The translations under genes were made by a program, and so were the position numbers. A stretch of DNA of 64,000 nt, taken from NCBI GenBank assembly GCA_013297995.1, contig JAAFJB010000003.1, forward strand, positions 1-64,000, given 5' to 3'. Of this stretch, positions 43,175 to 52,126 are shown piece by piece. The DNA is from Chitinophagales bacterium (lineage in GTDB: Bacteria; Bacteroidota; Bacteroidia; Chitinophagales; Chitinophagaceae). The stretch's first letter is position 1, and each line of letters opens with the position of its first letter. Below the pieces are notes generated by a model. That model ran no database searches and was not told where the DNA came from. It saw only the letters and a program-made list of their open reading frames with translations.

Positions 43175-44309
43175 AAGTGGTGCCAATGCCTGGCTCACTT
43201 TTTCTGATAAATAGTTTGCCTTTATGCGATTGTTCCATAATTTTTTTGCTCAGTGAAAGCCCAATTCCCCACCCTCTTTTTTTGGTAGTGAATCCAGGCT
43301 TGAATACTTTTTTAAATAAGTAAGTAGGTATGCCTTTGCCGGTATCGCTAATATTTATGATGAGTTGATTGGCGTTTTGTTGCATGGTAATGGTGATTTT
43401 TCCTTTTCCTTCTAAAGCATCTAGTGCGTTTTTTATTAAATTTTCTAGTACCCAATTAAAGAGGGTGGGCGACAAAAATGTGATTGTTTGCATCGTATTC
43501 CCCCCTTGAATACTAAACAATATATGTTCACTACTTCGTTTTTTCATATAATCAACTACCGATACTATTTGCAGGTAAGGATTGCCCAATTCTAATTTTG
43601 GGCTACTCCCAATTTTTCCAAATCGATCGGTAACCAATAACAATCGCTTTACATCTTTTTCTATTTCAAGCGCTATAGATTGATTTTCCTGTTTTTCTTT
43701 TAAAATTTCCAGCCAACCCTCAAGGCTAGAAACAGGTGTGCCCAGTTGATGGGCTGTTTCCTTTGCCATAGAAGCCCATAGCTGATTTTGATTGCTTTTA
43801 AAATTGGTTTGGAGGCTAAAAAAAGCAATTACAACAAATAATGCCACTATTATTAATTGAATAATTGGGTACCACATTACTTCCCTTAATAATGTACTAG
43901 GTCCATAATAATATTTCATAATGGTACCCAATGAATCGTTTAATATAAATTCAATTGGTTTTGGATTGTATTTTTTAAAAAGTTGAAGTTGTTCTTTTAA
44001 GAAGTTGGGATGTGCTGCTATTTTTTTTTCATTTAAATTGATATGGTTTCCCGTAATACTATCAGTGATACTGGTTTCTATAATGGGAATATCTTTATTT
44101 TCTGTGGATATTTTTGTGGCTAAAACAATACTAGCCGAGTCAGTTGATTGGATTATGGTTTTTTCTGCCTCCACCCAAGCTTCTACTTGCTGGCGTTCCT
44201 TTATTGCGATCTGTTTGGCTACATATTGTGAATATACAATGGTGCCGCAAACAATTGTAATGGCAATAAGTACCAAAACTGTTTTCCAATTGAAAAGAGA
44301 TGCAAACAT
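43131..44309 (-). CDS. Sensor histidine kinase
   Basis: Membrane-bound two-component sensor of 392 residues. There is one membrane helix at about residues 8-28, an exported sensor segment (about 30-140), a second helix near 146-166, then the dimerisation domain with the phospho-acceptor H187 in KETAHQLGTPVSSLEGW. The ATPase domain carries the N box (ENLIKNALDALEG), the G1 box DTGKGIP, an F-box-like FKPGFTTKKRGWGIGLSLS and a final GIGTTFSIVLPL. No response regulator gene is adjacent, so the partner and signal are unknown. Confidence 0.93.
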   Translation of the reverse strand: MFASLFNWKTVLVLIAITIVCGTIVYSQYVAKQIAIKERQQVEAWVEAEKTIIQSTDSASIVLATKISTENKDIPIIETSITDSITGNHINLNEKKIAAHPNFLKEQLQLFKKYNPKPIEFILNDSLGTIMKYYYGPSTLLREVMWYPIIQLIIVALFVVIAFFSLQTNFKSNQNQLWASMAKETAHQLGTPVSSLEGWLEILKEKQENQSIALEIEKDVKRLLLVTDRFGKIGSSPKLELGNPYLQIVSVVDYMKKRSSEHILFSIQGGNTMQTITFLSPTLFNWVLENLIKNALDALEGKGKITITMQQNANQLIINISDTGKGIPTYLFKKVFKPGFTTKKRGWGIGLSLSKKIMEQSHKGKLFIRKSEPGIGTTFSIVLPLKTNPVEA

Positions 44310-44335
44310 TTGTCTAAAATAAGCTTATTGCTATA

Positions 44336-44369
44336 AAAAAGAACAGCCCCTTGCGGAGCTGTTCTTTTT
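44336..44369 (-). terminator. Terminator hairpin after the coiled-coil gene
   Basis: AAAAAGAACAGC and GCTGTTCTTTTT form a 12-base-pair stem around a 10-base loop, 20 bases beyond the stop of the coiled-coil protein gene (leftward). Both flanks are A/T runs, so it could act in either direction. Confidence 0.75.
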
Positions 44370-44388
44370 GTAATTTTTTTTAAGCAAT

Positions 44389-45360
44389 TTAGCTGAATAA
44401 ACCACCTCTTTTTAAGGTTTTTGCGCTTTGCCCTATTTTAAATCCATTATTGTAAATCTCAATTCTGTATTCTCCATCTTTGTATGCGTCTTTCTGCCTC
44501 CAATCGAAGCTTACTGGAATATTTTTATTTTGTTCATAATTAACCGATACTTTGCTGGTATAAATGCGAGAACCTTCTTCTCTTGCATTAAAAGTACTTC
44601 CTTCTGAAATTACTTTTCCATCAGGTCCTGTAACTATTACATAGAATTCTTTTGTGCCAGAAGGCGTAATTCTATTTTCATCTATGTTAAAAGAAACCCT
44701 TATTAAATCGGCACGTTTTGCAGTGGTGGTTTCTTTTTCTTTACCACTATTTTTTACGTTGATGGCATTAATGCCAATATTTGAAGCATGCAAGGTAGAA
44801 GCTATATCTACTTTTTCTTCCAATTGTTTTTTCTCTGTACTGGTTTTATTAAGGTTGTCTTCTAATCCTGCTTTATCAGCTGTTAGCTGGGTTTTTTCGG
44901 TATTCAATTGTTCATTGGCATTGGTTAATTGTTTGTTTTCGCCCTTCAGTTGTTCTATTTCAGCAAAAAGACCTTCTACTTTACCATTCAATTCGCCAAT
45001 CATTCTTTTGGCTTCTGCCAATTCAGATTTGGTGGCATTGCTCTTTTTAAGGATGCTGCCAATATTTGATTTTAGTTTTTGAATATCGTTGTTTTTGTCG
45101 GCCAAATCACCTTGTAATTGTAAGTTATCTTGCGTTAATGAATCTGCTTTTGAAGACACATCCATGAATTCTTGTTGAATGGCTAAGCGAGCACTGTCTA
45201 CATTACTGATTTTTGTTTCAAGACCCATAATAGTTTCGGAGGATTTGCTTTTGTCGTAAAAGATATAGCCCCAGGTTAATACCAGTGCGCCAATTAATAC
45301 TCCATAAATGGCTTTGCGATTGTTTCCTTGCGATGCGTTGCTATTTAATTCAGTGTTCAT
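44389..45360 (-). CDS. Membrane-anchored coiled-coil protein
   Basis: A 323-residue protein with a short polar N-terminus, one membrane helix at about residues 17-36 (AIYGVLIGALVLTWGYIF) and a coiled coil from about 45 to 185 with regular Leu heptads (for example ELNGKVEGLFAEIEQLKG). The C-terminal ~115 residues form a beta-rich domain (RVSFNIDENRITPSGTKEF, VSFDWRQKDAYKDGEYRIE). The layout suggests a periplasmic rod-like protein held in the inner membrane. I recognise no characterised family. It is transcribed alone and closed by the terminator at 44336. Confidence 0.7.
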   Translation of the reverse strand: MNTELNSNASQGNNRKAIYGVLIGALVLTWGYIFYDKSKSSETIMGLETKISNVDSARLAIQQEFMDVSSKADSLTQDNLQLQGDLADKNNDIQKLKSNIGSILKKSNATKSELAEAKRMIGELNGKVEGLFAEIEQLKGENKQLTNANEQLNTEKTQLTADKAGLEDNLNKTSTEKKQLEEKVDIASTLHASNIGINAINVKNSGKEKETTTAKRADLIRVSFNIDENRITPSGTKEFYVIVTGPDGKVISEGSTFNAREEGSRIYTSKVSVNYEQNKNIPVSFDWRQKDAYKDGEYRIEIYNNGFKIGQSAKTLKRGGLFS

Positions 45361-45498
45361 TTTTTTATTTTTTAAGGTTGATAATTCATTTGTTAGTCAT
45401 TTTACTAAAACCGTGCCAAAAGAAAAAAACAGTTGATTCCCTTTACAAATCGTATTTGAGATTCCTTATTTTATCAATTTCAACACGATATTTGCAAG

Positions 45499-46503
45499 AT
45501 GTCGGTAGAAAAGATTTTAGAAGAATGGAAGAAAAGAAAATTCAACTGCATTTATTGGCTTGAAGGTGAGGAGCCGTACTTTATAGATAAGCTGGTAAAC
45601 TTTGCAGAAAAAAACATTCTTACAGCCGCTGAAGCAGATTTTAACCTAAGTGTTTTTTATGGAAAAGACGCAGATTGGGCCGATGTGTTAAATGCTTGTA
45701 AACGGCATCCAATGTTTGGCAATAGGCAGGTGGTATTGCTAAAAGAAGCTCAGCAGATGCGGGATATTGAAAAATTGGAATCTTATATTGATCATCCATT
45801 ACAGACTACTATTTTTATCGTTAGTCACAAAGAAAAGAAAGTAGATGGCCGTAAAGGGTTGGGTAAAAAGCTAAAAGATTCAAAGCAGGTAGAACTGCTG
45901 TCTACCAAAAAATTATACGATAATCAATTGCCAGAATGGACGGAGCAGATGATAAAAGCCCATGGGCTAACCATTGCACCCAAGGCACTGCATATGTTGA
46001 TAGATCATATTGGAAACGACTTAAGCAGAATTGAAAACGAAGTAGAGAAACTGATGCTGAATTTGGCTGGAAAAAAATCTATTGCTGAAGAGGAGGTAGA
46101 GCAGTTTATTGGGGTGAGCAAGGAGTTTAACGCATTTGAATTACAGGCGGCTATTGCCCAACGTGATTTATCAAAATCCATTCGAATCATACAGTATTTT
46201 GAATCCAATCCTAAGGCGGGGCCGATACAATTGGTACTTCCATCGGTATATAATTTTTTTAGTAAACTCTATGTGCTTAAGTCCCTACCCAATACCAGCG
46301 ATAGTGCTGCTGCCAGTGCATTGGGTGTGTCGCCTTATTTTATGAAAGAGTACCACGCAGCAGCTCGTAAATACGATTTTGCAGGGGTAGAAAAAGTGTT
46401 GCTTTTATTACACCAATACAATTTAAGAACTTTGGGTATATATAATGGATCTGCTAATGACGCGGCATTAATGAAGGAATTGGTGGTAAAAATTATGCAG
46501 TAA
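45499..46503 (+). CDS. holA: DNA polymerase III delta subunit
   Basis: Clamp-loader subunit that opens the sliding clamp. The 334-residue protein shows the delta-subunit layout: an N-terminal AAA-like domain starting EWKKRKFNCIYWLEGEEPYF, the strand-helix FIVSHKEKKVDGRKGLGK, a linker with LIDHIGNDLSRIENEVEKL, and the C-terminal collar domain (FNAFELQAAIAQRDLSKS). It lacks a functional Walker A motif, as expected for delta. A -7-like GATATTTG ends only four bases before the ATG, hinting at a leaderless message. It abuts ribF tail to tail with no spacer. Confidence 0.92.
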   Translation: MSVEKILEEWKKRKFNCIYWLEGEEPYFIDKLVNFAEKNILTAAEADFNLSVFYGKDADWADVLNACKRHPMFGNRQVVLLKEAQQMRDIEKLESYIDHPLQTTIFIVSHKEKKVDGRKGLGKKLKDSKQVELLSTKKLYDNQLPEWTEQMIKAHGLTIAPKALHMLIDHIGNDLSRIENEVEKLMLNLAGKKSIAEEEVEQFIGVSKEFNAFELQAAIAQRDLSKSIRIIQYFESNPKAGPIQLVLPSVYNFFSKLYVLKSLPNTSDSAAASALGVSPYFMKEYHAAARKYDFAGVEKVLLLLHQYNLRTLGIYNGSANDAALMKELVVKIMQ

Positions 46504-47454
46504 TTATTGCAGTAGTTGAATGGCTTGGTGGCGATCTTCATTCAGTTGTGCTTTTAGTGCTTCTAATCCACTAAATTTTACTTCACCCCTTAAAAAACCA
46601 ATGATAGATATGAGTAGACTTTTTCCGTAAATATCTTCATTAAAATTAAAAATATTCACTTCAATAACCCGCTTCTTTCCATCAACTGTGGGTCGCACCC
46701 CAATATTCATCATGCCAAATAGGAAGTCCTCCCCACGGTCCAAAGTCCCCAGTCCACGGTCTATCTTCACTGCGTAAACTCCATTTCCTGGAATTAATTT
46801 TTCTTCACTGCTAATATGTAGGTTGGCGGTAGGAAAACCAAGTGTTCTGCCGAGTTGATTGCCCTGCACTACTATTCCTTCAAAAAAATAGGGGTAGCCT
46901 AAAAAATGGTTTGCGGTTAGAATATCTTGTTTCAACAATGCTTCCCTAATACGTGTGGAACTTACCACTACTTCATTCAATATTTCTTCGGTTATTTCTT
47001 TTACTTCAAAGCCAAGTTCCTTGCCATAATGTTCCAAAAGGTGGTAATCACCAGCGCGATCTTTGCCAAAGCGGTGATCGTATCCAATGATAACGATGGC
47101 TGGTTTGAAATAGGCAAAAAGAAAATCTTTTACATAAGCTTCGGCAGCTTGGTTGGCAAACTGGTGAGTGAATGGGATCACTACCAAATGGTCAATACCC
47201 GCTTTTTCTAGCAGCGTAATTTTTTCGTTTAGGGTATTGAGTAGTTTAACGTCACCTGGCACTGAAGAAACAATTTTTCTAGGATGCGGGTGAAAGGTAA
47301 TTATTACAGTCTCCCCACCTATGCGTGCGGCTTCCGCTTTAATCTGTGCTAGGATCTGCTGGTGCCCTTGGTGTACGCCATCAAAAGTACCAATAGTTAC
47401 TACTGCTTGGTTGAAATTGGGAAGAGAGCTTGCCAGTTCGTGGTGTACCTTCAT
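46504..47454 (-). CDS. ribF: Bifunctional riboflavin kinase / FAD synthetase
   Basis: Converts riboflavin to FMN and then FAD. The N-terminal adenylyltransferase domain has the motif VVTIGTFDGVHQGHQQILAQ (residues about 19-38), followed by TFHPHPRKIV and the ribose-site SSTRIREALL near residue 165. The C-terminal kinase domain starts with GRTLGFPTANLHI and shows GMMNIGVRPTV and a final Arg/Glu-rich helix. At 316 residues both domains are present. It is transcribed leftward, away from the purM-like gene. Confidence 0.96.
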   Translation of the reverse strand: MKVHHELASSLPNFNQAVVTIGTFDGVHQGHQQILAQIKAEAARIGGETVIITFHPHPRKIVSSVPGDVKLLNTLNEKITLLEKAGIDHLVVIPFTHQFANQAAEAYVKDFLFAYFKPAIVIIGYDHRFGKDRAGDYHLLEHYGKELGFEVKEITEEILNEVVVSSTRIREALLKQDILTANHFLGYPYFFEGIVVQGNQLGRTLGFPTANLHISSEEKLIPGNGVYAVKIDRGLGTLDRGEDFLFGMMNIGVRPTVDGKKRVIEVNIFNFNEDIYGKSLLISIIGFLRGEVKFSGLEALKAQLNEDRHQAIQLLQ

Positions 47455-47568
47455 ATAAAGTGCGAAATTATGATTTTAGCGTGAAGAATTAAAGCAGATG
47501 AATTTTGAAGGATGATTTCAAGTTTCAGATTCCAATTGTACCTTCACGGCTCTATTAAAATTAGTTCT

Positions 47569-48744
47569 ATGTCGTTGTATGCACAAAGAGGAGTATCTGC
47601 ACAAAAAGAAGAGGTACATCAAGCCATTCAGAAGCTAGATCAAGGCTTATATCCCTATGCTTTTTGCAAAATTTATCCCGACTATCTCTGTAATGATAGT
47701 AATTGGGTGAATATTATGCACGCCGATGGTGCAGGAACCAAGAGCATTCTTGCCTACCTCTATTGGAAAGAAACGGGCGATTTGAGTGTGTGGGGAGGCA
47801 TTGCACAAGATGCAGTAGCCATGAACCTAGACGATCTATTATGCGTGGGTGTAAGCGATCAATTACTTTTTTCTTCTACCATTGATAGAAATAAATCTCG
47901 TATAACTGGAGAGGTACTCGAAGCCATTATTAATGGCACCCAATCGTTTTTTAATACACTCAAATCCTATGGGGTTAATATCCATTATTTGGGGGGAGAA
48001 ACTGCTGATGTGGGGGATGTGGTTAGAACCGTTGCAGTAAATGGAACCATGACGAGCAGATGGCCAAAGTCTAAATTAATCACCAACGATAAAATTGACG
48101 TTGGAGATGTAATTGTGGGATTTTCAAGTGCTGGCAAAGCCGATTATGAAACTGAGTACAACAGCGGCCTTGGAAGTAATGGGCTAACAAGTGCACGTCA
48201 CGATGTGTTGGAAAAATATTATGGCTTAAATTTTCCTGAGTCTTATGAGCCCTCTTTAAGCAATGAAGTAGTGTATATTGGAAAGAATAGGTTAACAGAC
48301 ACCATTGATATTGAAGGAGACACCATTTCAATTGGTAAACTGCTATTATCACCCACTAGAACTTATGCCCCGTTAATGAAGCAGTTATTAGACGTGCATT
48401 TTAATGAAATAAATGGCGTAATTCATTGCAGTGGAGGTGGGCAAACCAAGTGCATGAAATACCTGCCCCAGCCATTAAGTATTATCAAGAACAATCTTTT
48501 TACGCCCCCGCCCGTTTTCAATTTAATAAAAGATAATTCTGGGGCTGATTGGAGAGAAATGTACCAGGTATTTAACATGGGGCACCGCCTAGAAATATTT
48601 ACCAATGAGGTTTCTGCCGCTAAAATGATTTCAATTGCCGAAAACCTAGGAATTGCAGCACAAATAATTGGGAAGGTGGAACCTGCAACAACGGGCAAGT
48701 CAACCTTACGCTTGCAATCTGATTTTGGAGAAATTCTGTATTAG
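47569..48744 (+). CDS. purM: Phosphoribosylformylglycinamidine cyclo-ligase-like protein (AIR synthase family)
   Basis: AIR synthase family enzyme, expected to close the imidazole ring in purine synthesis. The start is placed at the ATG at 47569 (LYAQRGVSAQKEEVHQAIQ), which gives 391 residues, the usual Bacteroidota length; the open frame continues 19 codons upstream without family similarity. Signatures are MHADGAGTKSILAYLYW, AMNLDDLLCVGV, YLGGETADVGDVVRTVAVN and VIVGFSSAGKADYETEYNSG. The C-terminal domain has GRVIH-like NGVIHCSGGGQTKC and VFNMGHRLEIF. A near-consensus TACCTTCA lies upstream at about 47539. The family also contains relatives of other function, so the symbol is probable rather than certain. 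Confidence 0.85.
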   Translation: MSLYAQRGVSAQKEEVHQAIQKLDQGLYPYAFCKIYPDYLCNDSNWVNIMHADGAGTKSILAYLYWKETGDLSVWGGIAQDAVAMNLDDLLCVGVSDQLLFSSTIDRNKSRITGEVLEAIINGTQSFFNTLKSYGVNIHYLGGETADVGDVVRTVAVNGTMTSRWPKSKLITNDKIDVGDVIVGFSSAGKADYETEYNSGLGSNGLTSARHDVLEKYYGLNFPESYEPSLSNEVVYIGKNRLTDTIDIEGDTISIGKLLLSPTRTYAPLMKQLLDVHFNEINGVIHCSGGGQTKCMKYLPQPLSIIKNNLFTPPPVFNLIKDNSGADWREMYQVFNMGHRLEIFTNEVSAAKMISIAENLGIAAQIIGKVEPATTGKSTLRLQSDFGEILY

Positions 48745-48831
48745 AAGCGCTTTTATTATTAGGTAAAACAGCTCTAAGCAGGCACTCAAATGCAACTGAA
48801 TATTAACAGATCTACAACTTAGGCCAAAGCG

Positions 48832-48839
48832 TATATTTG
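48832..48839 (+). promoter_or_regulatory. Bacteroidota -7 box for ftsE
   Basis: TATATTTG, an exact TAnnTTTG, ends 25 bases before the ftsE ATG. No -33 TTTG is visible at the right distance. Confidence 0.5.
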
Positions 48840-48864
48840 TACATAGTTTTATTAAAGCAACCAT

Positions 48865-49551
48865 ATGTTAGAAACAGTTATATCGCTTAAAAATGTAAAT
48901 ATCTACCAAGGCAATAGCCTTATTCTGCAAGATGTTAATTTTGACATTCATAAAGGTGAGTTTGTATATTTAGTAGGCAAAACAGGAACAGGAAAAAGTA
49001 GTCTGCTTAAAACCTTGTACGGTGAATTGCAGTTGACAGAAGGATCTGCTTCGGTAGTGGGTTTTGATATTCGGCAGATGGACTGGAAAAAAGTTCCTTT
49101 CCTTCGTAGGAATTTGGGTGTTGTATTCCAAGATTTTCAGTTGCTCACCGATAGAAATGTACAAGAGAATTTAAAATTTGTGCTGAGGGCAACGGGCTGG
49201 AAAGATGAGCGACTGATTCAAGAAAAAATAAATGATGTATTAGATAAAGTGGGACTGAAAACGAAGGGCTTTAAAATGCCTTTTGAAATGAGTGGCGGTG
49301 AACAGCAGCGAGTAGATATTGCCCGGGCACTACTCAATTCACCTAAACTAATTCTGGCCGATGAGCCTACTGGCAATCTCGATCCTGAAACCAGCGATGA
49401 AATTATGCAGCTCCTCATTCAAATTGCCAAAGATTATGGTACTACAGTGGTAATGGCTACTCATGATTTTATTGTAATCAACCGATATCCTGGCAGAATG
49501 CTAAAGACTGAGAATGGAAGAGTGGCAGATAGTGCAAATTCGGGCGGATAG
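48865..49551 (+). CDS. ftsE: Cell-division ABC transporter ATPase FtsE
   Basis: ATP-binding subunit that pairs with FtsX to control septal peptidoglycan hydrolases. Walker A is [12 protein letters not shown] at residues 38-49, the Q loop is VVFQDFQLL, the signature is [16 protein letters not shown], and Walker B is [16 protein letters not shown]. The 228-residue length and the GKTGTGKS-type loop fit FtsE rather than the larger importers. No ftsX gene follows; the next gene is on the opposite strand three bases away. FtsE and the related LolD are hard to tell apart, but the [11 protein letters not shown] loop favours FtsE. Confidence 0.88.
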   Translation: MLETVISLKNVNIYQGNSLILQDVNFDIHKGEFVYLVGKTGTGKSSLLKTLYGELQLTEGSASVVGFDIRQMDWKKVPFLRRNLGVVFQDFQLLTDRNVQENLKFVLRATGWKDERLIQEKINDVLDKVGLKTKGFKMPFEMSGGEQQRVDIARALLNSPKLILADEPTGNLDPETSDEIMQLLIQIAKDYGTTVVMATHDFIVINRYPGRMLKTENGRVADSANSGG

Positions 49552-49554
49552 AAG

Positions 49555-50682
49555 TTAATTCCCCCAAATCCATCCCATTTGTTTAATGGCATTTTGCTCA
49601 TTGCTGTACCTGTTTTCTAATAAGCGTTTTCTCAAACTAATATCTTCCAAAGTAAAGGGTTGGTTGAAGAGTTGCGCAATCAAATCCTTAAAAGCATTGG
49701 CTGTATTGGCAAGGTAACAAGCGGTAGATAGCCCCGTTTCTGCAACCGTAGCATCATTGGCAATAATATGCTTCCCATTAAAAATAGCGTTTAGCAATTT
49801 TACTTTTGTTCCCGTATAGATATATGAGGGTATTATATTGATATGAGCTTTGGCAATCATGTCTTGCAATTCCTTTTGAGAAGGGTTGGCAACCAAACAA
49901 GAAAATTTACTAGAATAGGCCAAGGTCTCCAATTTTTTAGAAGGATTTTTGCCAGCAATTACAAATGGTATCTCCATGTTTTTAAACACATTCTCAAGCA
50001 ACCATATAACCGCTTTCTCATTTACATCTACGCCTAAATCACCATGATAAAAACAGTAAGAACCCATTCCTTCCTCAGTACTTAATGACCAATTGGGTAG
50101 GTATAATTCCAACTCTTCAATATTGGCACATCCAAATTCATTTCGGTAAACATCATTATCAGCTTCCTTGGTAGCCCAAAATGTGGCTTTGTTAGCAATC
50201 GTTTTCTCATAGCACTTTAGTAGTCTCGATTCATGCCAATAATATGCTTTCTTAAAAGGAGAACTGCTGTTCTGGTATAATTCCTTGTAATAGCGGTATT
50301 CTACATTGTGAAGGCGCACAAAACAACGGCGATTTTTAAAACGCTCATCGTGTAATAAGAAAGTACAATGCACCCCTTCCATGAAAATAGGATGGTTGTC
50401 TTTTAAAAGATTTAGGTACAGATTCTCATTAATGCGACTAGATACAATATAAGGCAGTTGGGTAGAAAACCCCTTATGTCCACTTAATCTTTTATAATAA
50501 TTAACCGTTGTACAGTATTGATTTAGTGTATCTTGTTCACCTCTCCCGTATTCAAAACAGTGTAGGTGTATTTTAATACCCAGTGCTTGAAATGCAGGGA
50601 GTTTATAAAAAACGTCACAAGCTCCACCATAATCAACCGGGTAGGGAACGTCGAATGCTATGATGTGTAAATGCTTTTCCAA
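49555..50682 (-). CDS. Glycosyltransferase, GT4/GT-B type
   Basis: A probable cytoplasmic glycosyltransferase of about 375 residues for a cell-surface polysaccharide. The N-terminal Rossmann start is HLHIIAFDVPYPVDYGGAC, with the Gly-Gly loop of the sugar-acceptor domain. The C-terminal domain has FYHGDLGVDVNEKAVIWLL, FVIAGKNPS and the late IPSYIYTGTKVKLLNAIFNG, the region that normally binds the nucleotide sugar. I place the start at the TTG at 50682, one base after the preceding gene's stop; a TTG at 50706 would overlap it by 23 bases. There is no ATG near the N-terminus. Donor and acceptor are unknown. Confidence 0.8.
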   Translation of the reverse strand: MEKHLHIIAFDVPYPVDYGGACDVFYKLPAFQALGIKIHLHCFEYGRGEQDTLNQYCTTVNYYKRLSGHKGFSTQLPYIVSSRINENLYLNLLKDNHPIFMEGVHCTFLLHDERFKNRRCFVRLHNVEYRYYKELYQNSSSPFKKAYYWHESRLLKCYEKTIANKATFWATKEADNDVYRNEFGCANIEELELYLPNWSLSTEEGMGSYCFYHGDLGVDVNEKAVIWLLENVFKNMEIPFVIAGKNPSKKLETLAYSSKFSCLVANPSQKELQDMIAKAHINIIPSYIYTGTKVKLLNAIFNGKHIIANDATVAETGLSTACYLANTANAFKDLIAQLFNQPFTLEDISLRKRLLENRYSNEQNAIKQMGWIWGN

Positions 50683-50683
50683 A

Positions 50684-51772
50684 TTATAGTTTGTGGTAAA
50701 AATCAATCAGTTTAACAGATTCGTTCTCCCAATTCAGTACGGCACCTGCCTCTAGTGCTGCGTTGCGGAGATTCTGATAGAGAACATCATCTGCCAACAA
50801 TTTGTTCAAAGCAGCTGCAATTGATTTGGGTTGAAGATCACTAATGAGAAGTGCAAAGGGGTATTGGGAAACAATTTCTGCATAAAGTGGGTAATCCACA
50901 CAAAGTTGCGGCGTTCCAGCCATCATATAATCAAAAAAACGGTTGGCCAACGAATAGTACTGGTTAACTCCCTCCCGCTCAAAAATTGTAATGCCTATAA
51001 AAGCCTGTTGGGTAATTATGCGGAGGGCTGCGGGCAAAATAGTACCCTTGAGAAATACCTTGTGAGAAAGCTGGTATTGCGCTATTAAAGCTTTGGTTTG
51101 CTCCATAAAATTACCCTCTCCCACAATCCACAATGGGGCATCTACCCATTGCATGGCTGGAATTAATTGCTCAAAACAACGACCTTTATTCACAGCCCCT
51201 TGATATAAAATATATTTACTAATTAATTGATTATCAATTTTTTCTAATGAATACTTAAACTGAATATTTCGTATTACTTTGTAATGAACCCCATAGTTTT
51301 GGTTGAATAATTGGGCGAGCCGGCTGTTCACGGTATATCCTTTTTTAAAATAAGGCACTGCAAAACTTTCAATTGCTTTCCAAAACCATTGTATTACTGG
51401 CCTCTCCCTCACTTCCTTCTGTTCGGTAAAATATTCGTGCGCGTCGTACACCCTTTTTTTACCCCTAAAAAAAGACGCAACTAATACGGGCAGAATGGTA
51501 TCAAGGTCAATGGCGCAAATGACATCACAGGGCTGAAACAGCAGAAAAAACAGCAGACGGATATTATATTCAAAGTAAAAAAGCGGCCCTTTCTGAAAGA
51601 AACAGTTTAGTCGCTTTTTACGGTATTGTTCAATTTGCAAAGGATCTGAATTGTTTCTCTCAACCCCTACTAAAATAACCGCATAGCCGATGGACTGTAA
51701 GCTGCTGCAAATACGGTGCATCCGTTGGTCGTAGTTGAGGCTGTTGGTTACTGTAAAAACAATGGTTTGCAA
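50684..51772 (-). CDS. Glycosyltransferase, GT-B type
   Basis: Second glycosyltransferase of this pair, 362 residues from a TTG start (no ATG is available upstream of the conserved N-terminus). The first domain begins TIVFTVTNSLNYDQRMHRI and includes VYDAHEYFTEQKEV, a frequent acceptor-side motif. The second has YILYQGAVNKGRCFEQLIPA, WIVGEGNF and YYSLANRFFDYMMAGTPQL, the nucleotide-sugar region with an Asn/Asp-rich loop in place of the classical Glu-x7-Glu. It runs directly into the next glycosyltransferase, so they probably act in the same glycan. Confidence 0.82.
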   Translation of the reverse strand: MQTIVFTVTNSLNYDQRMHRICSSLQSIGYAVILVGVERNNSDPLQIEQYRKKRLNCFFQKGPLFYFEYNIRLLFFLLFQPCDVICAIDLDTILPVLVASFFRGKKRVYDAHEYFTEQKEVRERPVIQWFWKAIESFAVPYFKKGYTVNSRLAQLFNQNYGVHYKVIRNIQFKYSLEKIDNQLISKYILYQGAVNKGRCFEQLIPAMQWVDAPLWIVGEGNFMEQTKALIAQYQLSHKVFLKGTILPAALRIITQQAFIGITIFEREGVNQYYSLANRFFDYMMAGTPQLCVDYPLYAEIVSQYPFALLISDLQPKSIAAALNKLLADDVLYQNLRNAALEAGAVLNWENESVKLIDFYHKL

Positions 51773-52126
51773 ATTGTTGTGGATTTAAGCTTGGTGCGTA
51801 TTGGTGAAATGGGTTTCTGCATAGCCCATCTGGCTAATTTACGAATATAGGAGCAAACTTACATTGTATCAATGCGAGTATAAGCCTAACATGGTTATTG
51901 TGATTGTTTGCCATTTAATATAATTTTAAATTACAGTAAAATCTTGTAATTAATTGATTAATATATTTTTAATGAATAAATTATTGACCAAAATATGCCA
52001 AATAATTAACCCAGGCAGTTTCTTGGTTTTAAAAGCAACTTCTACACCTGTTATCAACAGCCGTTTTTTCTTTCTATTTTTTCTTCTCCATTTAACTTAT
52101 GTTCGCAGGTACTAAACAAGCATAAC
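51773..52126. other. Intergenic region between glycosyltransferase pair and smc
   Basis: 354 bases between divergent genes, AT-rich. It holds a leftward promoter box (51854-51861) and a near-consensus rightward TATGTTCG at 52098-52105. No open frame, RNA gene or repeat was recognised. Confidence 0.5.
51854..51861 (-). promoter_or_regulatory. Bacteroidota -7 box for the glycosyltransferase operon
   Basis: Read leftward the sequence is TAAGTTTG, matching TAnnTTTG; the predicted start of transcription is about 75 bases before the first glycosyltransferase codon. No -33 element is evident. Confidence 0.4.
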
